Shown: positions 17,776-17,892 of the stretch, piece by piece
How positions within the stretch are numbered: the first letter of the stretch is position 1
How the letters are laid out: each line of letters begins with the position of its first letter
From: Asterionellopsis glacialis
Taxonomy: Eukaryota > Bacillariophyta > Plagiogrammaphyceae > Rhaphoneidales > Asterionellopsidaceae
Direction of reading: 5' to 3'
Assembly (NCBI GenBank): GCA_014885115.2
Contig: WKLE02006130.1
Span: 1 to 17,892, forward strand
Length of the DNA stretch: 17,892 nucleotides
Notes under the pieces: model-generated
The model's database searches: none
What the model was told of the DNA's origin: nothing
The model's input: the letters and a program-made list of their open reading frames with translations, nothing else
Made by a program: the position numbers and the translations under genes

Positions 17776-17870
17776 CTGGAACAAAACTGGAACAAAACTG
17801 GAACAAAACTTGAACATAACTGACACATAACTGACACATAACTGGAACATAACTGGAACACTGGAACTCC
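17776..17870. repeat. 11-bp tandem repeat (CTGGAACAAAA), about 8.5 copies
   Basis: Seven full 11-bp units run from 17776 to 17852, followed by two partial units. The first three are identical (CTGGAACAAAA); later ones vary to CTTGAACATAA, CTGACACATAA and CTGGAACATAA. The period of 11 shifts reading frame every unit, so it is unlikely to be coding. The array almost reaches the window edge. Confidence 0.9.
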
Positions 17871-17892
17871 GCGCAAAAATCAAAAAATTCCG

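Noticed and set aside
17677..17883. A 68-codon minus-strand frame with repeated VPVLFQ-like words
   Set aside because: It is produced by the 11-bp tandem array, whose period shifts frame every unit; it looks non-coding.

Overview
The window looks like nuclear DNA of a diatom (or a close stramenopile with a red-lineage secondary plastid). The coding strands are split by short GT-AG introns (92, 93, 96 and 273 nt). At least two proteins start with an ER signal peptide followed by the aromatic-residue cleavage motif typical of diatom plastid precursors (TG-F-VAP and SEA-F-TVP), and a third (NS-F-STG) may do so. No tRNA, rRNA or CRISPR was seen. The genus cannot be fixed from the sequence alone.

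Layout, left to right. (1) 540-4229, minus: a two-exon gene for a predicted plastid-targeted, membrane-anchored, very repetitive acidic protein of 1198 aa. It has coiled coils, 17 PEAVAE-type 12-residue repeats interleaved with short amphipathic helices, one transmembrane segment, and about 20 copies of a SYLD motif up to the last residue. (2) About 1.26 kb of divergent promoter region. (3) 5494-6837, plus: WDR83/MORG1-type WD40 protein, two exons. (4) 6838-7620: gene-free DNA holding a dense cluster of GGTACC palindromes. (5) 7621-8424, plus: phytol/farnesol kinase-family membrane protein, two exons. (6) 8734-9702, plus: TsaE, the ATPase needed for tRNA t6A synthesis, with an organelle-type N-terminus. 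(7) 9871-11600, minus: two-exon plastid-targeted protein with a Rossmann-like N-terminal domain. (8) 11601-12729: divergent promoter region. (9) 12730-14601, plus: SLC4-family bicarbonate/borate transporter with a possible plastid presequence. (10) 14817-15812, minus: unrecognised multi-pass membrane protein. (11) 15813-17892: accessory-looking DNA with a G-quadruplex candidate, a second GGTACC cluster, a decayed non-LTR retrotransposon reverse-transcriptase fragment, a perfect 14-bp hairpin and an 11-bp tandem repeat.

How the genes relate. They do not form an operon; this is a eukaryotic gene neighbourhood with mixed orientations. Four products may act in or for the plastid: the repeat protein, the Rossmann-like protein, the SLC4 transporter and possibly the phytol-kinase-like enzyme. 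The strongest candidate for an undescribed system is the repeat protein. Its sticker-and-spacer layout on a plastid membrane anchor resembles the general architecture of proteins that scaffold or condense a partner, such as Rubisco linkers in pyrenoids, but I see no sequence match to a known linker. The nearby SLC4 gene, which may encode a plastid-envelope bicarbonate transporter, makes a carbon-concentrating link attractive but unproven.
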